DNA from: Phialocephala subalpina
Lineage: Eukaryota; Ascomycota; Leotiomycetes; Helotiales; Mollisiaceae
Assembly (NCBI GenBank): GCA_900073065.1
Contig: FJOG01000006.1
Coordinates: forward strand, 194,829-258,828
Length of the DNA stretch: 64,000 nucleotides
Reading direction: 5' to 3'
Shown here: positions 8,699 through 20,141 of the stretch, piece after piece
How positions within the stretch are numbered: the first letter of the stretch is position 1
Layout: every line of letters starts with the position of its first letter
The notes under the pieces: generated by a model
Seen by the model: only the letters and a program-made list of their open reading frames with translations
Database searches by the model: none
Told to the model about the DNA's origin: nothing
Program-made: the position numbers and the translations under genes

Positions 8699-11256
8699 TC
8701 AAGATGACCGTTCAGGGCTCATAGGGGAATTCTTACGGTCATCCGTTCTGGCATGGCGCCGCCACTTGTTGAGGTGCCATGCCCTGTCAACGAGCAAGAT
8801 TCTTTCAAGGTCAATGGATCGACAGGGAAAAGCTATTAGAGCAATGATCATGGCAGCACTGCCTGCTAGACCTCCTGCTCGAGGCACATGGCGGTGACTG
8901 TAGGAATCTAGTCCCAAATCTGTGATCCAAGGAACAGCACTACCTGCGAGATATGGCTCCTCTTCAATTATTCCTATTCTTGACAGTGATTCGTCGTGGC
9001 TGAATGTTAATGGCCACCAGCGACCACGGCCGCTTGAGGATGATTCAGTTGCCATATCCCGCACGCTGGCGTCTACTGGCGTTGACACAAACTGAGTCCA
9101 GGCATTGGCGTAGAACATAGTCGTGGCCTCATAGAGTGTAAGAGGCGTTGAAGCCCCCGGTGTCAACCAGAGTCCATCGTTGAAATGACAATCGTCAGCT
9201 GCTGTTATGGTGCCATCTGTCCAACGGTACAAAGCCCCTGGCATCTTAGGTCTGAACCCTGTTTTTTGGACCGGTGGCAACCATCTCCCGTTCTCATTAG
9301 TTCTGGATGCCACACCGCCATCGGAAGGATCGTCATTGACGGACAATTCGTTGTTTGCAAAGAGAAACGTTGTTGGTGGTTGAGGGTGTCGCAAGACTCT
9401 TTTGAAATGAACCATGTCGTCAACAAGGGCGTTCTTGACCGTTCTTGCTGGCTGTGTAGCTCCTATCTTTGCACCGCCGCTGCCATCGACTTCTGGGACA
9501 TATTCATCTGTGATGTCCATCATTTCGGGATATTGTTCGACCAGACTTCTGTTTTGTTCGAAGACGATGTTGACGCTTTTCGATTCTTTGAGATCATGAC
9601 TCCGATCTCGCACTGCGAGCTTCAAGGAGTCAGCGACATTCACACATGTTCAACTGTGCTTACCAATTCATCCATACTGAGCCTCCTGCTTTTTGGAGTA
9701 CGCCTTCGCAGTCCAGAGTCGGACATACTTCTTCGCTAGACTGAGACTTCGAAGTTCGGGCGAGAACCTGGCCAACCAGCATAGACATGTTGATGTGAGA
9801 GCCTGGCGAAATCATTCTTGACCAGGTATCGCTGGATATCGTTAATCCATTTCGAGCGTTGGCCAGCTGATACAATCCAAGCTCTACCCAAGAGGCTCCT
9901 GGGCTTCCCGCAAAGGAGTCTTCCAAGAACGCTTGGAAAACCTGGAACGACGTCAGCTGCATAACTCATTCTAGGTTCGGCTCATTCGGCTGCTCACCTT
10001 GTAGTTAGCAAAGCAGTCATAATCAAGTACCCGTGGACTTCTACCAATGGCATCGTAGAATGAGATATGATATTTCGCGATCAGAATAGGCGTCAGTGCC
10101 GGTTTGGGTCGTACGACGAGAGGTACGGTCAGACTAAAGGAAGTCAGCTGCAATATTGGAGGCAGGAACAAGTCGTATCCCACAAGAAATTCCGGAGAAA
10201 ATGTCCAAGATAGAGGAAGGCCAGATAGTACCTGCCGCCGTGAGTAACACAATAATCCCATCGGTGGCATACTGACAATTCTTGCAACGATTCCTTGATC
10301 ACAATTCCCTGGGGATATTGTGCCATGATATCAAGCGATCGCTCTAGTTGATTACGATGCTGGCTGGCCGTAGATCGTAGACCTCGAGAGTAGCCAGATG
10401 CTTGCTGCTGAACTATTTCTTGTTTCAAGGCCAATGTGGCATTCTCAATGTACATCTTGACAGTACTCACAGCCTCTGCCAAATCCAAATCCTGTTTTTG
10501 GAGATGGGTGATGATGTTCTCGAGGTGATGATTCATAGTTTGTGCATGCTCCGATCCTTCGATTTGTAATATTGGCAGGGTGAACTCATATTGGTCGAAC
10601 TTTGAAATGATAGCTTGATGCTGTTCAGCTCTACCGTCTCGACCCTCGCGTACGTGCTCAGCCAGAGGTTCCAGGTGCAGTTGGAGGAGCTCAACAAGTC
10701 GAGGATCTAGAACATCGGTGAACGCAGTCCGTAGATCTCCCCTGAGGGTCTTATTTAGTGCGAAAATCATCTCCCTATAAAAGACCGGACGTTAGTTGTG
10801 TCATTGCATGAGATGGTCTTGGGTCACAACGTACAATGTCAGACGATATAGGAGGCTATCAATAACCCTCAGATCATCGTTAATCTCGCTCCGCAGTTAT
10901 CCCAATTTCTTGGAGATAATGAACCTCCATTCCAGTTTCTTTTTGAGGCCTCGGTGACGACCCGGTTTAGCACTCGATCCTAGTTGTGGCTCAAACTTGG
11001 CTGCAGAGGCGAGGAACTTGGAGATTGGGCCCTGAATCTTTTCGACATGCTGACGTATCTCCTCTCCATATGTTGGATATAATTCAAGTCCTGCAAAGGT
11101 CTGTAACGGCTCAAGAGTGCGTTTCAAGCTGCGCAGAAAGCCCACAGCCTCACGATAATCTGCTGCGGCACCATTGGCCGAGTCGAGAGCTTTCACAACC
11201 TTGATAACCAAGCCTATCGCTTGAGAAATGTCATTGGCTGACCAGCCGAACGACAT
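8699..11256 (-). pseudogene. Fungal ULD-domain protein with one internal stop
   Basis: Five exons fit one frame on the minus strand: 11256-10835, 10774-10273, 10231-9998, 9941-9664 and 9599-8699 (779 codons). The N-terminus (MSFGWSANDISQAIGLV) is the helical domain common to fungal STAND-like and ULD proteins. The middle is coiled-coil-like. Exons 3-4 encode the ULD (ubiquitin-like) fold around YHISFYDAIGR, and a Cys-x4-Cys...Trp-x2-Cys patch follows. The remaining 300 residues match nothing I know. Codon 120 is TAA (10899-10897) in an otherwise coherent frame; CAA is the likely ancestor. The last intron uses a weak GAG acceptor. Function is unknown; the family is tied to regulation or allorecognition only by analogy. 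Confidence 0.65.
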
Positions 11257-12016
11257 GCTGTACCCGTGGCTACTAAAATAAGTCGATGGTAACTTTCCAA
11301 ATGGGATAAGTGAGGCTTTTGAAACCGATACCAGCTCCAGATGCGAGGCAGACTGTTGGGCAATGGTGGCTGGTGTGCCTCATGCAAGTGAAGCTAGGGA
11401 TGCATCCACGCAAGCAACATCATAGGCAGCCTTCAGAAGCTTGCACAGCGACTGGCCTCGAGCCTTTACGATGCCATTCGCCCACTCAATGCTTAAAATA
11501 TACAGCCTTTACCAGCACATCAGAATTAAGACTGGCCCATCCATCACTACTTGGTGGACTAAAAGCTTCTCAGGATTGTATAGCTGAAATTAGAAGAAAG
11601 ACTAGAAGCTAGGAATATAGGGATACAAAACACACGCATAACGACGTTTGGGGACAACTCCTTGGGTGAAGATGCTGTGTGGCTCTCAGCGTCCGATCGC
11701 GATCCCCGCGTTCAGAAACTCGTGCGCTATCGAGTCCTGAGCACACAGGACTGTCCCTTGGTAGCACTCAATCGTGCTTCGCTCGAAGCCTACTCCTTCA
11801 ATGTCCATCGACGGGGGAGATGTATTGGATCTGACGAAGAGAGCATTTTTGATCGCGATGCTCGGACATTGAGGTTGAGACCCCTTTCGTCCTAGCGCAT
11901 GAAGCTTCCTTGCCGACGTCATGCGGGTCGTGCCAGTTGAGCTTCAGATCTTTCAATCGTGGTGGCCAAGTTCCTGATCAATTGAGAAGTCAATTCATCA
12001 GATAACCAAGATCATC
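11257..12016. other. Intergenic between ULD gene and MCR1
   Basis: Divergent promoter space. Small ORFs at 11310-11922 on both strands overlap each other and show no domain. Confidence 0.45.
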
Positions 12017-13226
12017 ATGTTTGCGCGACAAGCTTTCAGAGCGGCTCAGCCGTTGAAGACTGTGAGTTTTCCATTTTCGAGCCCCGTTGATGGGACCACG
12101 ATAGCCTCCGGAGCTTCTCAACAGCTTACCAATCGACCAACAGAAGAGAAAGAGAACACAGCTAATATTGAGATACAGCAAACTCGTCGATACGCTACCG
12201 AACCATCAAGCGGCGGCTCGAATACCCTCCTTTACGCCGGTGTCGCGACCCTCTTTGCAGGCGGAGGATACTACTTCTACAACCAGGGAGATAATGCTGC
12301 CAAAGTGAAGGGTGCAGCGAAGGATGCCGAAGCAAAGGCAAAGGAGGCAGTCGGTGCTGCCAAGGGAAAGGTTGAGGGTGCTACGAGCAAGTCTGCCTTC
12401 ATAGGAGGAGACCAGGGCTTCATCAGTTTGAAGTTGGAGAGCGTCGAGAACATCAACCACAATACCAAGAAGTTCAGATTCGCTCTGCCAGAGGAGGATC
12501 AGGTCAGCGGACTGAAGGTTGCTTCTGCGCTTCTTACGAAGTACAAGGGTCCAGAGATGGAGAAGCCTGCGATCAGACCGTACACACCAGTGAACGACGA
12601 GGGTATGTGGTCCTAGTATATTTGTTTGAAGAGAGTCTTACTAACAGTCTGCAGATGAGAAGGGATTCTTGGATCTTCTGGTGAAGAAATACCCCAACGG
12701 AGCAATGTCGGAACATATGCACGATATGGAACCTGGTCAGCGATTAGACTTCAAGGGCCCAATCCCAAAATACCCATGGGAAACAAACAAGCATAAACAC
12801 ATCGCTTTGATTGCTGGAGGAACTGGGATTACGCCAATGTACCAAGTCGCACGAGCCATCTTCAACAACCCAGACGACAAGACCAAGGTCACTCTGATCT
12901 TCGCCAACGTCACTGAAGAGGACATATTGTTGAAGAAGGAATGGGAGCATCTCGAGAACACATACCCTCAACGATTCCGCGCATTCTACGTCTTGGATAG
13001 GCCACCAAAGGAGTGGAAGGGCAACAGCGGATACATAACCAAGGAGCTTCTGAAGACTGTCCTTCCTGAACCAAAGGAAGAGAACATCAAGGTCTTCGTC
13101 TGCGGTCCACCGCCAATGTACAAGGCCATCTCAGGCGTCAAGAAGTCTCCTTCTGACCAAGGAGAGCTTGACGGCAGTATCCTTGAGCAACTCGGATATT
13201 CTAAAGATCAGGTGTACAAGTTCTAG
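12017..13226 (+). CDS. mcr1: Mitochondrial NADH-cytochrome b5 reductase
   Basis: Exons 12017-12061, 12179-12602 and 12655-13226 encode 346 residues. MCR1-type enzymes move electrons from NADH through FAD to cytochrome b5-like carriers on the outer mitochondrial membrane and in the intermembrane space. Visible are a basic mitochondrial N-terminus (MFARQAFR), the RRYAT cleavage-like site, one membrane segment ([18 protein letters not shown]), an Ala/Lys linker, the FAD motif RPYTPV, the NAD-binding [11 protein letters not shown] and the CGPPPM nucleotide loop. Intron 2 (52 nt) has a CTAAC branch site. Intron 1 is 117 nt with no stop in frame, so retention would add 39 residues. The gene is intact. 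Confidence 0.95.
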
Positions 13227-13769
13227 ACGAAGCACACCACCCTCAGATTTGTAAAACTAGCCATAGACAATGCAAAAGAAATAGATGAGTGATTTCGTCT
13301 TATCTCTTACTCCGAATCACAGATTAATGACTTACATGGTGATTGGGGGCATGATAATATTAACGCCGCGGGCGAGAGCAAGTACTTCTTATTCCCGACA
13401 GCCTGTGTTGACAAATCTGATTCAGGACGGTCTTGCCCGATCGAAAAGCTTATTTTCACTTACCATCTCCTAGTCTGCCAGTAGGAAGCCGATTACCCGT
13501 TAGCGGTCGGTCAGATCCAGATGCACTAGGGGGGGGGGGGGGGGGGAGTCCCCACTACGCGCGATGACATCAACACAAAATCCATGGACGAGATCTAGGA
13601 TTTTGTAGCCTCCTTAAGCATGGCGGCCACAGAGTCTTGGTGTGGGAACTACTATATTCTGGCTAAATGTAGGTAATTGTCTCCTTCATCGCTATCTTTT
13701 CTCTTCTCTTTTGTCAATTACTTCAATTTGTTGTTTCTAAAAGTCCTGCATACGTTGGGAGTTCCCAAA
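13227..13769 (+). other. Intergenic and MFS-pump promoter with poly-G tract
   Basis: Holds the MCR1 3' end, an 18-base G run at 13529-13546 and the CT-rich leader of the MFS gene. Confidence 0.5.
13529..13546 (+). repeat. Uninterrupted run of 18 G
   Basis: A poly-G tract about 225 bases before the MFS start codon. Such tracts can form G-quadruplexes, slip in length and resist sequencing. The reported length may not be exact. Confidence 0.7.
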
Positions 13770-15656
13770 ATGCAGTCATACCTGGCTTATAAACGCTTTG
13801 GCAGACATGCCCGAGATCAATACGAAAGAGACAAGAAACGAGCAGAGGCTCTCGAGCGAGGGAATGCAGAGAACAACACCCGCGCATCACTTTCCCATCA
13901 CCAATCCTCAATCGACTCCTCACACTCCGAGATCCCATCCGGCGAACAAAGTCCCGATTCGTGCGATCCAGAGAAGGGTGAACAGCTAGGACGACAAGAA
14001 TCAGATCAAGATGAAGAAGACCTCGAAAATGTCCCAACTATGGATAGGACTCAAACACAGCAGAGCTTCGGAACTCGAATGGGCCACGCAATGACCGGCA
14101 TCGAAGTCCGCGAACTCAGCGAAGAGATGACAAAACGACGAACTCGAGCCTCGCAAACAGGAACAATGTCTCGAACAAACACGAACTTCCACACAAACTC
14201 CAACAACAACGAAAAGCCCCAACGAGAAACCATCTTCGTCGTAAGTTTCGAATCGGACACAGATACAATGAACCCCCACAACTGGAGCTACACAACCCGA
14301 ATCTTCGCCACTATTCTGATTGCCTGGATCGGATTCATCGTTGGATTTGCTTCGTCTATCGATTCCGCAGCATTGACCCAAGCCTCTCAGGACTTCGGCG
14401 TTGCTGAAGTCACAGAATCCCTCGCTACCGGTCTCTTCTTGGTTGGATTCGGTTTCGGCGCCCTCTTCGCAGGCCCAATCTCCGAAACTGTAGGCAGAAA
14501 TCCAGTATATATTGTTACGCTGGCTATATACATGATCTGGATCATGGCCTCTGCTCTCGCTCCTAACATCGGTGCCCAGTTGGTATTCCGTTTCCTAGCA
14601 GGATTCTTCGGTTCAACTCCTCTAACCTGTGCCGGCGGCTCGATATCCGATCTCTGGAATCCGATGGAGCGAGTTTTTGCTTTCCCCGTTTTCGCGAACG
14701 CTGCATTCATGGGTCCAATCTTCGGTCCTGTGGTTGGGGGTTTTGTTGGACAGTCAAGTCTTGTGAGTTGGAGGTGGTGCGAATGGATTACACTCATCAT
14801 ATCCGGCGCTATCCTCATCCTGGTTGTCTTGTTCCAGCCCGAGACGTTCGCTCCTATATTGTTGAAGTGGAAAGCTTCTCATCTACGCAGCATAACTGGG
14901 GATGATCGCTATGTGGCTGAGGTCGAGATCCGAGCCGAATCGTTCTGGAAACGACTTCTCCACGCTCTATACCGTCCATTTCTGTTGACGATCCGAGAAC
15001 CGATAGTTATTCTTTTCGCATTGTACCTCACCGTCGTGTATATCATCCTCTTCACCTTCCTAGATGGATACACATACATATTCGGCGACACATACGGCTT
15101 CAACGAAGGCATCACAGGTCTAGCATTCATCGGTATCGCCATCGGTCTCTGTTTCGCCTCTCTGCTCATCCCGTTGATTCATCACTGGGCAAAACGCGAC
15201 CTCAAAGCTCTTCAAGACGAAAAGGGACCGGATGCGAAACTCCCGCCTGAGAAGAGACTTTGGTTCGCTATGTTTGGAGCGCCTGCTATTCCGATAAGTT
15301 TATTTTGGATGGGGTGGACTAATTACCCCTCAATTAGTTACTGGAGCGGTCTCGTCGCTAGCGTCGTTTTCGGATACGGAATCCTCTGCATTTTTATATC
15401 TTCCTATCAATACATCATCGACAGCTACGAAACGTATGCCGCGTCTGCCCTCGCGAGCTTGACGCTGATTAGGTACGTGGCGGCGGGTGGGATGGTGGAG
15501 GTTGGTATTCCGTTTTATGAGAATCTGGGTGTGCATTGGACGTTGACGATCTTGGGGGTTATTTCTGCGTTGATGGTTCCTGTTCCATATGCGTTTTATA
15601 GGTATGGGCCGAAGATTAGGAGTTGGTCGAGATATGCTCAGAATGGTGGGGGCTGA
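13770..15656 (+). CDS. DHA1-type MFS transporter (TPO/FLU-like)
   Basis: A single exon of 628 residues from the ATG at 13770; the frame extends upstream but only from TTG. A long hydrophilic N-terminus rich in Ser/Thr/Gln/Asn (residues 1-165) is followed by 12 hydrophobic segments starting at NPHNWS. Family marks are the GRNPVY loop after helix 2, the GGSISDLW and FGPVVGGFVG helices, the WRWCEW turn, PETFAPILL between the halves, and the SYQYIIDSY and LIRYVAAGG stretches. DHA1 proteins of this type are proton-driven exporters of polyamines, azoles or other toxic small molecules. The substrate cannot be read from the sequence. The gene is intact, and convergent with the Zn2Cys6 gene that ends at 15930. 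Confidence 0.92.
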   Translation: MQSYLAYKRFGRHARDQYERDKKRAEALERGNAENNTRASLSHHQSSIDSSHSEIPSGEQSPDSCDPEKGEQLGRQESDQDEEDLENVPTMDRTQTQQSFGTRMGHAMTGIEVRELSEEMTKRRTRASQTGTMSRTNTNFHTNSNNNEKPQRETIFVVSFESDTDTMNPHNWSYTTRIFATILIAWIGFIVGFASSIDSAALTQASQDFGVAEVTESLATGLFLVGFGFGALFAGPISETVGRNPVYIVTLAIYMIWIMASALAPNIGAQLVFRFLAGFFGSTPLTCAGGSISDLWNPMERVFAFPVFANAAFMGPIFGPVVGGFVGQSSLVSWRWCEWITLIISGAILILVVLFQPETFAPILLKWKASHLRSITGDDRYVAEVEIRAESFWKRLLHALYRPFLLTIREPIVILFALYLTVVYIILFTFLDGYTYIFGDTYGFNEGITGLAFIGIAIGLCFASLLIPLIHHWAKRDLKALQDEKGPDAKLPPEKRLWFAMFGAPAIPISLFWMGWTNYPSISYWSGLVASVVFGYGILCIFISSYQYIIDSYETYAASALASLTLIRYVAAGGMVEVGIPFYENLGVHWTLTILGVISALMVPVPYAFYRYGPKIRSWSRYAQNGGG

Positions 15657-15929
15657 GGGAGGTGAGGTATGTGATGGACGAACGAGCTGCTATACATATG
15701 CTTTGATTCCGCATAGCGTGGTGTTAGTGGTCACATTTTAGGAGAAATGAAGTTATGTAAAATGATCGCCGATTCGTATCAAAAGCCATCCTAAAGACCC
15801 TATGGGCAGTGCCAATAGCGAGTATCCATGCATACATACAAAACAAACCGGCCATGAGCAAAGGTATCCGCCGCCCCTATGAACACCGTGAAATAACCAC
15901 CCAAGCGGAAGCAGATTTCCCAAATGCAT

Positions 15930-17920
15930 CTACGAACCAGTAACACTGCCCACCGCGTATGTAAATTCCCGAGCGTCCAAGAGTCTCAAATACTCTGCTG
16001 CATTTCGCCATCTGGTGCCGAGACGTCGCAATGAATATCGGATAGCATCAAGGGCCTGCTGCGAGCTCTCATCTCCACTTTCTCGGACCAACCATGCGTA
16101 ATTTGATGCTCCAGAGTACAGCGCATCCATGATGATGGGACTGACTCTATCGAGGTCGTGGGCGTTTGGCGTATTGGCATTGATCCGGTTTGAGAATTCA
16201 ACAATAAAGCCAGAAACCGTCTTGAGACCAGAAACCGCTTGTGCTTGCATGGCTGCTGCCTCAGGAGTCTTGGCTGTGCAACCCTTTGGGCAAGAATAGG
16301 AATCGCAAAGAGCGCACATTGCACTATAGGTCAAAGCCAGAGGAGCCGCAATGCTAAGATAGTCAGCTGCCTGGGTGGTCTCGTCGTGAAGAACTCGTGC
16401 AAGAGCTGAAATCTCTTCATAGAGCATGGCAGCTTCGATGAACCGGGGTTTCTGAAGTTGCTGATCCTGGTCGAGAGGTAGCTTGAAGCCAAAATTATGA
16501 GCCAGAACTTTGCCCAATAGGACCGATGCTTGGCATAGACGGGGGAAAGGTGCAATATGGTCTTCGATGGGGTTCGAAACTTTTCTCTCCATTGCAGACT
16601 CCATTTCTCCGTTGTCCTGGATAAGATAAGTATTGAGATTGATCCCACACAAAATGCAGAAGGATAAGTGGCATACCCATGCAGAGTCATTCGCAGGTAG
16701 AATATCATCTTTCTTCGGCTCTTGAGAGTTCATAATGTAACCTTGACTGCCAAGCGAGGTGATCCTGCTAACGTGAGCAAGGGAGAAAGGCAGATGAGCA
16801 GGGAGCTTACCGATCAGCCAAGAGAACGCCCCACCAAGTTCGTTGTCTCTCTTCTTGCTCTACCCAGGTGCCCTGGGTGCAAATGTGAGTATTATTCATG
16901 AAAGCTGAAGCTGAATGCTTACCGGTCGGCCCAATAACTTGCTTGCCTCATCGTGTCCATTGATACCCAACATGTTCGCATATCGAAGGCACCAACCAGC
17001 GGACATCCATGCAGCGGGATAGATGGCTTGACTGTACTCATACCAAGTAACGAGGAGATTGGCCTGAAGGATCAAGATTGAGACAGAGCCAGAAGCTTCC
17101 GTCAAGGCGACAAAACGCTTGGCAGCCGTATAGATTGGGTTGTGAGAGCACTCAACTCCATCTTGAGGTCTGGATGTGATGAGCTTCATGCAGAGGAACA
17201 GTAAGGCGAGATCTGGTCCGCCCTCAAAGAGTGGGTTTCTCAAGTTCAATTGCAATCGCTTCTGGGAGACAATGGGCATCCACTTGTGAATGGTTGAGAA
17301 GTATTCAGTGGTCATTCCATGGATTGAACCACTATCTCCGAGAAGCTCGAGAACATCCTGTCCAATTTTCAGCAAAGATAGCTGAAATCGCAGAATGCAG
17401 ACTTACAACCGGTATCTCCACAGAAGGCTTAGGTACCTCAATCCTAGAATTGGTCAGCAACAGGCCGATTGATTTCTTTGTGTACGCGCCCGCCATATTT
17501 GAAAGCCTCGCCATCAAGGAACACAATAGCAGGGAACCTATTCTGTACGCCTTGCCAAGGGACATCTTGTGGGGGTGTATAAACTGGGGGGTGGGGCAGA
17601 CCGTCTGGTCCACCCAGAGCAGTCGATGATGGTGTAGCATATGGACTCGGTTGACTCATCATACCACCACCTCCTCCGTTAAGTCTCGACTCAAGTTCCA
17701 TAACTTTCATTTGTAAGGCGTTGAAGTCTTCGGATGTAGGTGGGGGGGAGGCGTCGGAGTAGTCGCAGTGACGGTTCATTCGGTCGCACAAGGCGCACGC
17801 AGGCAGGGTCTTGCTGCATTTCCGCTTCTGCTTTCTGCATGACATGCATGCTTGAGGCGCTTTCGGGACCTGAGGCTCTGGTAATGCCTGGCCATTAGGA
17901 CTTCCGTACAGAGAAGCCAT
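15930..17920 (-). CDS. Zn2Cys6 transcription factor, six exons
   Basis: Minus-strand exons 17920-17490, 17443-17407, 17357-16923, 16872-16811, 16764-16677 and 16616-15930 give 579 residues. The binuclear cluster is Cys25-x2-Cys28-x6-Cys35-x6-Cys42-x2-Cys45-x6-Cys52, followed by a short coiled coil. The fungal middle-homology region contains EYFSTIHKWMP, the TWWGVLLADR helix and LPANDSAW. The first intron works only as a GC-AG intron (GG|GCGCGT...CTAG); the nearby GT site puts the frame out, so a one-base indel is the alternative. The ATG at 17920 was chosen because the upstream frame lacks family features. Targets are unknown; the neighbouring MFS pump is an obvious but untested candidate. 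Confidence 0.82.
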
Positions 17921-18270
17921 TGTGAGGGCGGGGGACGGGAGGTCGAGGCGGCCGCGTCGGTGATGGAGAGATCTGCGAGTCGCTATTGTGTTAGTAATGC
18001 ATATAGATCTAGTTATCACACGCCCAATAGGAGTTCTACAATAGTAAACGTTAGAGCATTACTTACCTCTAGCAATCAAAACGATCTGGTCGTTGTTGAT
18101 TGTTGATCATGAATGAGAGAGAAGGATGCGCACATTCGGCCGCAGGGACGATGTCGCTGGCCGCAAGGCGCTAGTACTAGCGCTAGACGCTAGCAGGGGG
18201 CTAGGGAGCCTCCCGATGTCGTCTTCAACTTCACCTCTGGATCCAAAGCAAACAACACTCACCCCAACAA
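17921..18270. other. Divergent promoter with CTAG-rich palindrome
   Basis: Lies between the Zn2Cys6 gene and the 2EXR relic. It holds several CTAG motifs and the 16-bp palindrome at 18168-18183. Confidence 0.45.
18168..18183. promoter_or_regulatory. 16-bp perfect palindrome
   Basis: GCGCTAGTACTAGCGC reads the same on both strands and sits in the divergent promoter. Dimeric regulators bind such sites; none is identified here. Confidence 0.35.
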
Positions 18271-19229
18271 ATGTCTGCCCAAACTCCTCGACTTCCATCA
18301 ACAATGAATACCTTTACCAACTTCCAGCAGTTGCCCACCGAGATACGCCACGAAATATGGTCTTTAGCTTCTCCAACGCGTCGTCGAATTATCCAAGTTT
18401 ACTACAACATCAGCCCAAAACAATGGCAGGCTTGGGATGATAACTGTGGAGGCTTCAGTCACCACACGAGTCTCTCATGAAGCACGCAGGGAAGGGTTGA
18501 AGGAATACTTCCCGCTCTTTGGCACCTGAGTCCACCTCGAAGAGGTAATCTTACAATATTCGTCGGCGATCCGCTATTCGGATATGATCACCCTCGAGAT
18601 ATCTTCCTGGACTCAGAAGATGCGAAGCTCGTACAAAGACTGGCGATTTCGGGTACGATTACATTGGAACTCTATGGTTCTGGCTATGAAGGCGGTGGAT
18701 TTAATCCTCTGATTGCTATGGACTCCTGGTCAGCTCGCATACTTACCACACTTCCCAAGCTCAAATATTACCGGGTGTTGGACGACATTCTATTCTTCAC
18801 AAATTACCCCTCTGGTATAGACAATCCGGAAAACGGTAACGATCCCGTCGCTTGCAAAGGAGCAACAAGCGATCATTCGCTTGAGGCCGCCTTTGAAGGT
18901 CGCCCAAATACTGGAACTCCTCGAGCTGGCCCAGACCCTCCCCAAAACCTAAAAGAGTATCAGGAATTTTCAAAGGGATTTCTAAGATATGTTGGAGAAT
19001 ACGTTTCGAAAATCTTGAGGAGCAGGAGCCCGCTGAATTCTGGCAAGTCAACATGGAATCCAGTGGCCTGGACTTCGCTCCTGTGATTGCGGAGAGACCG
19101 GGCTATGTCCCACCTTGCATCAGTTTTGTTTTGGTGCGACACGGGTTGAACGGGTATGGTGAAGACGCAGCGGTTTACGGGCCAGCAATACCCACCCGAG
19201 AGAATTGTAGGAGCTTCCGATTAGATTGA
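18271..19229 (+). pseudogene. 2EXR-domain protein, broken by frameshifts
   Basis: 2EXR proteins are a large fungal family of unknown function. The N-terminus shows the hallmark FQQLPTEIRHEIW just after an ATG (18304; upstream ATG at 18271). The signal then changes frame near 18450 into VSHEARREGLKEYF, the family's second motif, changes again near 18525 into the stretch around FVGDPLFGYDH that runs to about 19000, and again into FENLEEQEPAEFW, reaching a TGA at 19227-19229. At least three one-base shifts separate coding blocks that are in family order, so the gene is inactive unless the sequence is wrong at each point. Confidence 0.7.
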
Positions 19230-20141
19230 GGATATCTGAATGAGAAAGGGGCAAGGCAATTGGATTAAACGGGAACGGTCATCTGCAGGCAGAGACTTAG
19301 AGTTTCAAAGCTCGGCGTATCAAATGACATATGGATGTTTTGGACACCCATGCTTGACTTCGAATTTGAGGGATTCTCTGAATGCTCCAACACGAATTTG
19401 CACACCTTGTCTCATCAACACTTGCAAGCGCAACAAAGTTCCTGCACTGAGCCCCAAGTAGGGACGTCGCACTCGGCTACGTTTTCGCTAAAGAGGCTCG
19501 GCTGCCAAAAAAGAAGAATAGCAAGTCGCGCTCCCCAAAAAATGCCAAAAAAAAATTTGAATATTGCTAACAGCGTGACTGTTACATTGCCTGCACTCCG
19601 AAGAATGGACAGGCGGGTCACCCATTCATGCTGCCTATACTAGAGGTGGGTTTTTCAGACGACATACCTCGAGAGCGCTCTCGAGAAGATCTCATAAACC
19701 CTTATGCCTTGGTTCCAGAACAGCCGACCTGACCTTGGGGGTCTAAGACTACTAGAGCGGGATTGCTAGTGTGCTAACAATTGACTGTTCGCGAGCCTTT
19801 TTGTGGTTGTTGTGAGGAAAAGGTGTAATGTTATATTTATAGACGAGTTCGCATTTTTGAGGATATATGTTCACGTGTCCAGGTGTGGGCCGAGATCCTC
19901 CTGATTGTACAAGGAGATTTGGGACATTGTAAGTTCCGCTCCGCCGCTGGCGCTGGGATCCCTCCTGCTCCTCGTCTCGGGCATCAATCAACAAGTATCG
20001 GGGCAATATCACTCTCAAACTTCAAACACAACTCCAGCTGCCTCACAAGCCCCGCCTCATCAACATCAACCTCTCCAGCCCATCACCCCCAACCTTCCAT
20101 GCTTTACCACCCCGTCACCCACCGATACTCGCAGCACAGAG
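19230..20141. other. Intergenic, one palindrome, CT-rich leader
   Basis: No gene is supported. It contains the 18-bp palindrome at 19668-19685 and a CT/CA-rich leader (about 20030-20140) before a small ORF. Confidence 0.35.
19668..19685. repeat. 18-bp perfect palindrome
   Basis: CTCGAGAGCGCTCTCGAG is perfectly self-complementary with no loop. No function is assigned. Confidence 0.45.

Noticed and set aside
8711..8730. 16-base word TCAGGGCTCATAGGGG shared with about 55180
   Set aside because: One such match is close to chance expectation in 64 kb and the flanks do not match.
12062..12178. Treating the first 117 bases after the MCR1 presequence as coding
   Set aside because: Good GTGAGT donor and TACAG acceptor, and family members lack the insert; modelled as an intron, with retention noted as a finding.
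13723..15536. Several minus-strand ORFs across the MFS gene
   Set aside because: Antisense shadows of a clear 12-helix transporter.
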